NCBI GenBank assembly: GCA_001586965.3
Contig: LUCW03001437.1
Span: forward strand, 1 to 34,751
DNA length: 34,751 nt
Reading direction: 5' to 3'
Source of the DNA: Sphaeroforma sirkka
Lineage: Eukaryota; Opisthokonta; Ichthyosporea; Ichthyophonida
Shown: positions 29,104 through 34,751 of the stretch, in pieces
How positions within the stretch are numbered: position 1 is the stretch's first letter
How the letters are laid out: each line of letters begins with the position of its first letter
Made by a program: the position numbers and the translations under genes
Notes under the pieces: model-generated
Databases searched by the model: none
The model's input: only the letters and a program-made list of their open reading frames with translations
What the model was told of the DNA's origin: nothing

Positions 29104-30966
29104 GGTGTCTTCTTAATAGAATAAGATCCCTGATACAAGAACGTGTCGGTTTCACGGTCGACATAAATAGGTTCGTCTTGAATCATATTAATTAAATCAC
29201 GTATCCATGGGTCGGAGTTACGTAAGGACAACACAGCGTAATGGTAGATTTAGTAATATTAACATAATTTAACAACTGTGCGATAAGTTGACAAGGTGGG
29301 TTAGCCCACGCATTATGCTTTGATAAGTCAAGCTGAAATGCATCACCTTTAGGATGAGTCAACGACCTATATTCAGAAACCTGTTTGTTATGTTCTGCGG
29401 CGAACATATCAACAGTAAATGGACCCCATCGTGATTGAGCGAGGTTAAACCATTTCTTATTTAGCATCCAATCGGTTGCTAATAACTCTTTGACTGTTTT
29501 CTGGTAGTCGGGCACAAGTCGAGAGAGCATGTCAGGAAGATGGTTATTTATTCCTGGTATGTGTGTTATATTAAAAGCGAACTTGGCAATAATGTCATGC
29601 CAGCGGCTCACCAACTGTGAATCAGGGTTCATATCTTTTTTAAGTATGTTAAAGACTTTTGATCACAGGCGACAGTAAAGTAACTTCCATAAAGGTAGTC
29701 TTTAAACTGTCTTAGCGCAGTAACTATAGCAAGGAGCTCTTGTTTAACGGTAGGGTAATTCCGTTGACTCTTATTATAACTCTTGCTAAAGAATTGTATG
29801 TAGCGCGGTTTACCATTTATCGTTTGGTAAAAGCACTCCACCTACCGCTCGATCTGAAGCGTCGGTTGCTACTTGGAATGGGACACCATCCACAGGGTAC
29901 TGCATGATGGGTGCGTCCATTACTTTACTTTTGACTAGTTTAAATGCATCATCACATTCTTTAGTCCAAAGCTTTCCCAAAGGTCCTTTGTGCAGCCGTA
30001 GGTGACTGAAAGGCTTTAAGTAATGAGAAAGATGCGGTACCGAATCCGAGAAGAAGTTAACAAACCCACACACAGAGTTCACATCTCTTCCAGTAATTGG
30101 TGTTGATAAATCCAACAGAAACTGTTTCTTGCCAGGATCAATTTCTACCCCTGCTGCAGATACTTTGTAGCCAAGTAAGTGTATAGTATCTTTAGCAAAG
30201 AACACTTGTCTTCGTTAATCTTAAGTTTAGCATGATTAAGTCGCTTTAAGACTTCTTTAACGAGTTTAGCATGTTCATGTGCTGTCTTTGTAAAGATAAC
30301 TATATCATCTAAATAGACTGATACGTTATACGACAGGTCCGCAAATAGTTCCATCATAACTTGTTGGAAGAAAGAAGGTAACATGTGTAAGCCTTCAGAT
30401 GCACCTTTAAACTGGTACTTCTTACCTTGCCAAGTAAAGGAAAAGTATTTCCTATGAGGCTCATATATCTGTAGTTGATGGAATGCAGCTTTTAAGTCTA
30501 TCTTGGAAAAGATAGTCGCACCCTCCATTTTGCGTAGTATCTCGCTTATCTTAGGTAAGGGAAAACTATGTTGCGGAATTAGTTTGTTGATTGGCGACAG
30601 GTCTAGTACTACTCTTGTTTTACTAAACGTTCCATCAGATTTATATTGATCGACCGCTAAGAGAGCTAAGTTAACTGGGGTTGCATCATAATTGATTTCA
30701 ATTAGACCCTGTTTTAACCAATCTTCGATTTGGGGTTTGACAACGTCTTTGTGTCTCCAACTCACGTAGTTATGTGAAGGACACTTTAACTTATAGAAGT
30801 CGACGTTTGTTAAGTCAAGTCTAACGTACCCATTAGAGAACTTAAACATACACCAGTCAGTTATTGCAATCTTCCTGTTTTGTATAATTAAGTCCATAAT
30901 TATATCGGTGAAGTGCGGAATCATATCCTTTGCTTCACCTTCCGGAGGTTTAGGTATCTTTAACAT
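29104..30966 (-). pseudogene. Element B pol: RT, RNase H, Dam-like domain
   Basis: RT starts in the 30966-30145 frame: PVNLALLAVDQYKSDG, TRVVLDLSPINKLIPQHSFP, FSKIDLKAAFHQLQI, FKGASEGLHMLP, and the catalytic VYLDDIVIF. A lost T near 30200 shifts it to 30205-29810 (GYKVSAAGVEIDPGKKQFLL, then RNase H VATDASDRAVGGVL). Another shift near 29820 leads to FFSKSYNKSQRNYPTVKQE. After MNPDSQLVSRWHDII, frame 29632-29192 carries the Dam-like domain: VDMFAAEHNKQVSEY, AWANPPC with NPPC at 29291-29302, and ITLCCP. A missing T there, present in A, breaks the frame before DPWIRDLI. This full Dam-like block shows what element A deleted. Confidence 0.9.
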
Positions 30967-31019
30967 ATCATCATCTGACTGATCTTTATTCGGGTCTAGC
31001 CCATTAGGCAGACCAGTGA

Positions 31020-31330
31020 GTTATATACCTAAACTGAGAAGATCAGTCATACCTATAATTTAATCGTATTTCTGAGACATGTCAGTAACGATTAGGTGAG
31101 TCTTCACTTCTCTTCTATCTGACAGCATTATGTGTGCATAGTCAATGGCTTGTTCGCAAGTAGTAACTTTGCCATTTCCCAAGATTAAATCAGTTGTTTC
31201 GTTATGGACAGCCATATCTGTAGCGTAGGCTACTCGGCGTGAGATAGCAGAGACTTCAGCCCTGGATCAAATAGTGCCATAACTTTTTCTCCATTTACGA
31301 AAACTGCTTGAAAGGTACGTTCATCTCCTT
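31020..31330 (-). pseudogene. Element B aspartic protease, motif altered to DPG
   Basis: The minus strand reads FQAVFVNGEKVMALFDPG and, after a one-base shift, AEVSAISRRVAYATDMAVHNETTD, LILGNGKVTTCEQAI, HLIVTDMSQKYD, an in-frame TAA where Leu would fit, and IIGMTDLLSLGI. ALFDxGAEVSAIS and the IIGMD-like end fit a retropepsin. The catalytic triplet is DPG (31260-31268) rather than DTG or DSG. No single open frame covers the region, so it is pieced together from two frames. Confidence 0.7.
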
Positions 31331-31399
31331 TGGTATGGATTTTATTGAACATTTTCTCATAATCTTGCTCTAGTGCACACATATGGTACTGTCAGTGCT

Positions 31400-31660
31400 T
31401 AACTTGGACGTCCGGTAAGTCCTTGCAATCCTCTTTGTGCCAACCGTTAGTATCCTTGCAAGTAGCACACTCTTTTCATATAGTGTCCAAAATCTGGCTT
31501 GCCTGGTGCACACTTAACAGGGTCGTGTCTACCATTCCACTTGCCATTACGTTTTGTGAGGGTGTAACCACACTTCTTGCAAGGCGCTCTCACCTTCTTT
31601 TCACCTTTCGGTTCGGTAGAAGTAGAGCCAGTACCCCTCCAGTAGTAGTGCAAGGTTTCT
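31400..31660 (-). pseudogene. Element B nucleocapsid: two zinc-knuckle-like motifs
   Basis: The 31653-31447 frame has a long knuckle-like motif (CKKCGYTLTKRNGKWNGRHD, then PVKC). After a shift near 31470 a compact CATCKDTNGWHKEDC follows (C-x2-C-x6-H-x3-C). The basic region before it (KGEKKVRAP) fits RNA binding. Reading ends DLPDVQVKH-TGA just before protease. Confidence 0.68.
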
Positions 31661-31739
31661 TAGTACTACGCGCAGTATTAGTCTCACTGCGTTTCGCTTA
31701 GTGGGCTGGGTGTAGCTCGTGGTACTAAGTACTCTAGTA

Positions 31740-32553
31740 GAGGAATTGGTATGCTTTGTGAACTATCTTCTCAAAGACAGACCAAGGCATAGATCGCAAA
31801 TCACCATAGGCGATGATGTCATCATTGACTTTCTTAAAGAGGTTAGCCCCAGAGTCTCCATCATCTGACAAATTAATAAATATTCGCCAGTATAGGTACG
31901 ACCACCCATCCGAGTATTCATATGTGTCATATGAGCTAGAGCACCTCGAATAGTGGTATCGTTCGCAAAGAACTTGCGAGACTCTAAAAGTTCACGGTCA
32001 CGTGCATCTTCAAAAAAAGGTGTTAAGTATATTATCACGCAACTGGTGCCAGGGTAGGGCTTTCCAGTTGGGCTCATGAAACCTTCAAGATAGTTCGCCA
32101 TTCACCTGGCTCACAGAAATGAATAAAGGCATTCATCATCTGCTTATCCTTAAGGCTGGCAGACTCCTTAAGTTGGTCGAAGGCCTTCAGTGTCTCCACT
32201 GTACTCTCATTAGTAGAGAAATCGACCTCAGCCTGCGCGTTACCTAGCTGCTTTATAAAGCTTGGTTCTAAGTGTTCACGAGGCTCATGCTCAGTGCTAC
32301 GGGCTGTTAGTGCCAAGATGGTGTCTATTTCCTTTCTCTTGTTATCGATTAGACAGCGAATGTTATCCGCTTTCCTATCGTCAAGGTCAGAATCATTCAA
32401 TAGACGGTCCTCAAGGACTTGCATACCAGAGCGTAATAGCCTGAGACGAGTAGGTCTGGTTCTCACTTCCTTATCCTCAGGATTAGAGCGGGAACTCTCT
32501 AACGAGGTACTGGTGTAGCGATTGCCAAAATCGTGATTACCAGGGTTAGACAT
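31740..32553 (-). pseudogene. Element B gag (capsid part)
   Basis: Gag starts at ATG 32553-32551 (MSNPGNHDFGNRYTSTSLES), right at the junction with the LTR fragment. The first frame (to 32074) includes RLLRSGMQVLEDRLLNDSDL, a likely helical charged region, then ASLKDKQMMNAFIHFCEPGE. A shift near 32100 leads to the 32101-31763 frame: ANYLEGFMSPTGKPYPGTS, TPFFEDARDRELLESRKFF, IRGALAHMTHMN. A further shift near 31840 leads on. I recognise no named capsid motif; assignment rests on position upstream of the zinc knuckles and protease. Confidence 0.7.
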
Positions 32554-32919
32554 AATAACGTAAGTCACGTTAATACATTAGCTGATATAAATAAAGTTCC
32601 ATCTGAAGAAAAGTTAAAAAAAAAAAAAGACTTATTGGATTTTGGAGATTGGCGGGAGGACCAAAATCTATAAGTAGTAGTTCGGAGATTATAAAATTTA
32701 GTTTTATAATATCCTACATCTACTAATGTCTCAAATAGGTCCAAGTAGATGAGTCATACCAAATAATCAGGCTATTGGAGCCATCAAAGTGAATTTAGAA
32801 CACTTTGTAAATATTGGAAAAAGAGCTTGTACTAAATTATTTAAAATACAAAAAAAAAACCAATGTATTATCTCAATTGATCTTGATATTTTAGACTGAC
32901 CGGAGGCCGTATTTCTACA
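32547..32919 (-). repeat. Element B 5' LTR remnant
   Basis: The segment matches the distal part of the full LTR (about 26680-27041) and ends TTTCTACA at 32919. The first ~230 bp of the LTR in plus reading are missing, and similarity begins inside TAGACATAATAACG at the gag start codon. The gag start and the LTR share ATGTCTA, so a deletion at short homology is a simple explanation. Confidence 0.85.
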
Positions 32920-33275
32920 CACTTATAGACTTTGGTCAACCCGCCAATCTCCAAAATCCAATAAGTCTTTTTTTTTTTTTAAACTTTTCTTTAGATAGAA
33001 CTTTTATTTATATCAGCTAATGTATTAACGTGACTTACGTTATTATGTCTATCTACAAATTAGGCATGTGGTCATGAACACTTAGTACTCTTAGTGAAAA
33101 TTATTCAATAAAGAACAGCTAGAGGTACGCCCTATGTGATCGAGAATATTTGGGCTCTTAACAAGAGGCAGTCCTGATCATTCTTACACAAGCTACCACT
33201 GCTAAATCTTAACTGACTAAATTGTATTTTAGTTTAATATAGTTTGAAACCTAGTAATTTCCATCGAAGTTTACA
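32920..33275 (+). repeat. Second A/B-family LTR fragment, opposite orientation
   Basis: It matches 2668-3025 of the element A LTR and ends TTTACA at 33275. It begins abruptly at CTTATAGACTTTGGTC, back to back with the element B LTR remnant. It lies against the tip of a C-family 3' UTR (CTATGTTATTC), so it probably marks another insertion of an A/B element into a C-family element. Confidence 0.87.
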
Positions 33276-33588
33276 CTATGTTATTCTTATCATCTCTGAA
33301 ACTGGCACACTGCTTTTGTTCAGTGCTTCAGTTTGGGGGGGTTGTGGTCAGAATACAAGTACTTAAGATTTATTTGATTATTTTAGGTGTATTACAAGTT
33401 TTACAGTTTATCAGAATAATCTGATAAACTGGGTTTTAGGTTCTGCTGGTTTTACAGCATATGACTAATGACTCATTTAAGAGTCAGTCATTTTAGGATT
33501 ACTGTTTATAATTACTAATAAATGAACAACGTCCACCTCCTGAGGAGGAGAATGTTGAGATACAGTTATCTCGCGTATACTTACTACA
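33276..33588 (+). repeat. 3' end of another C-family element: UTR tip, polypurine tract, LTR
   Basis: The stretch is the inverted copy of 3032-3345, with 33276-33334 as the 3' UTR tip, a run of seven G at 33335-33341 as the polypurine tract, and 33343-33588 as a 246-bp LTR (TGTGGTCAG...TACTACA). A UTR and purine tract beside the LTR show it is a 3' end on the plus strand, so it is not the missing 5' LTR of element C. Its hairpins are as in the left copy. Confidence 0.85.
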
Positions 33589-34751
33589 ACAGGCTAGCCG
33601 AGAGCTGAGGTCCGAGACTGAGTGTGGTAACAGAGAATATGATATATTTATATCTAGAAAATATTTCCGAGTGCTGAAGTGTTCTGCACAAGGTTTCTCA
33701 TACTGATCATATGAGTTTTTTTTGCCCGGCCAACCCAAGTGGTTGAACACTAGTACAAACGTCATCAGTATATAACTGAGGGTGAGATCATAAATAAATT
33801 CATTCGAATGCACCATACTTTAGATACACTAGCATTTTACTATTAGTCCCATACACCGCACGCTAACATAGGGTGACAGTACTCTTGGAGCTCCTCCTGC
33901 AATGCCTAGCCACCACGTGACCCGTGTACGTACCAAAAAGGGGCGCAATCTGACCCGACGATGGACTATTGACTCAGCCCTCCAGGGCGTTATATTTTGA
34001 AGAGGTCCTGCACATCGGCTACAAGGTCTTTGCGACCAGCCGCGTCTTCGAATACAATCTGTTTTCTGTGGATCGGTTTACTTGACAGGACCATAGAGCA
34101 GCCTTAAACACACGAAAAAACCGCCCTAGGCGGTGCTCCAGCTCAAACAGTCGACTGAGCAGTGGGCTTACTGACAATTTACGAGGGTGGTGCATAGGGA
34201 TAATAGTATATATTTCAAAAAAGATTAGTGCTGCTGCGACTTACAACTTGAAAAAAAAAAAGGCCTTTTATAACTTTTATGAAAAGGCATAAAAATAAAT
34301 AAAAATACAGTAAATATGAGTTGGGGCCAGCCGTCCAGGCCGCCAGGGCCCAGGGCAGTGAGGGCACGTTGGGAAAATTGAGAATTCAGAATAGTCGTAT
34401 CTATTTACATAGCTTCCGAACCAAATGGCAAATATGCTACAGACATCGCTCCAATTATGGCTGTGATATTCATTTCTTTCATAGCTATTCCTGTAAAACC
34501 ATTGGCAGATATAAGGAAACCAGAGTATAGCATCGAAAGACGAACGGTTTTGGGTTCTCGTTGTTTTGATCCTACTCTAGGCAGAAAAATTTTGGTAGAA
34601 TGTATTATTTTGTTTTCAAGTTTTTAAAAAAAGAAGAGAAAATCGAAAAAAAAAATACCTGCAAAGACGGTCTCTCTTTGGGCAATCAGGCAATGGGCAC
34701 TGGGCAGTTTTGGAGTAGTAGTAAAAGAACCCTGGGAACTGATTAATTTCT
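33589..34751. other. Right flank, no recognised gene
   Basis: About 1.16 kb after the last LTR show no similarity to the elements in the window and no ORF with known motifs. A hairpin ACCGCC-CTA-GGCGGT lies at 34120-34134, and a GCCTTTT/AAAAGGC stem near 34263-34288 follows a run of A. A GC-rich patch lies at 34322-34372. This may be host intergenic sequence or an unknown repeat. Confidence 0.6.

Larger units (their letters stand above)
26450..32919 (-). mobile_element. Element B: Ty3/gypsy-type retrotransposon (A/B family)
   Basis: Read on the minus strand: truncated 5' LTR (32919-32547), gag (32553-31400), protease (about 31330-31020), RT, RNase H and Dam-like domain (30966-29104), integrase with C-terminal extension (29103-27171), polypurine tract and full 3' LTR (27041-26450). 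It matches element A base for base over long stretches and supplies the parts A lacks. Every module has frameshifts. The 5' LTR is fused directly to the gag start, so about 230 bp of LTR, the primer site and the leader are missing. Confidence 0.93.

Noticed and set aside
1-33588. The window as one large inverted duplication (A and LTR on the left, B and LTR on the right)
   Set aside because: The order of LTR and C-family end differs: on the left the LTR precedes the C LTR, on the right it abuts the C 3' UTR tip. Independent insertions fit better.
33276-33588. The missing 5' LTR of element C
   Set aside because: Orientation is opposite, and a polypurine tract and 3' UTR tip lie beside it, so it is a 3' end of another copy.
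34114-34134. Bacterial-type terminator (ACCGCC/GGCGGT stem followed by T run on the minus strand)
   Set aside because: No bacterial gene is near, and all other content is eukaryotic. One such hairpin can arise by chance.
34321-34530. Open frame of 69 codons in the right flank
   Set aside because: It has no motif, compositional bias or neighbouring gene signals. It is short enough to be chance.

Overview
This window reads as a repeat-filled stretch of a eukaryotic nuclear genome. Nearly all recognisable coding capacity belongs to LTR retrotransposons: Ty3/gypsy-type elements with a chromodomain-like end, and one Ty1/copia-type element. I see no host gene, rRNA gene or intact tRNA gene. The lineage (alga, oomycete, fungus or other) cannot be fixed from the sequence alone. 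Only 33589-34751 looks like possible non-element DNA.

Layout. (1) 1-3025, + strand: 3' half of a decayed Ty3-type element, called A, ending in a ~590-bp LTR. (2) 3032-25511, - strand: a second Ty3 family, element C, in pieces. It has a 246-bp 3' LTR, polypurine tract, minisatellite-rich 3' UTR, integrase/Dam-like/RNase H (4026-6412), RT/protease (12126-13525), gag C-terminus (13526-14251), gag N-terminus (23225-24748) and a leader. (3) 6418-12125, - strand: a copia element with both LTRs and target duplication GGTGC, inserted in C pol. (4) 14252-23224, + strand: element D, a close relative of C, with 180/165-bp LTRs and 4-bp duplication ACCG, inserted in C gag. Removing either insertion with one copy of its duplication restores the C reading frame at that point. 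(5) 25512-26449: a piece of A/B-type LTR, a tRNA-like sequence and an unknown broken ORF. (6) 26450-32919, - strand: element B, same family as A, with gag, protease, RT, RNase H, Dam-like region and integrase, all frameshifted. (7) 32920-33588, + strand: an A/B-type LTR fragment abutting the 3' end of another C-family element. (8) 33589-34751: flank with no recognised gene.

Most interesting points. Both Ty3 families carry, between RNase H and integrase, a domain resembling Dam-type N6-adenine methyltransferases (NPPW/NPPC motif), best known to me from DIRS-group elements. In C and D, gag and protease lie in one frame separated only by stop codons (TGA in C, TAG-GAA-TAG in D), with recognisable similarity resuming right after the stops. 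A and B share two identical inactivating frameshifts. C-family LTRs are packed with hairpins, and the C 3' UTR holds about fifteen small palindromes.

Every element is broken as read. Many lesions are single-base indels although the copia and D LTR pairs are nearly identical, so uncorrected long-read errors are a live alternative to true decay.
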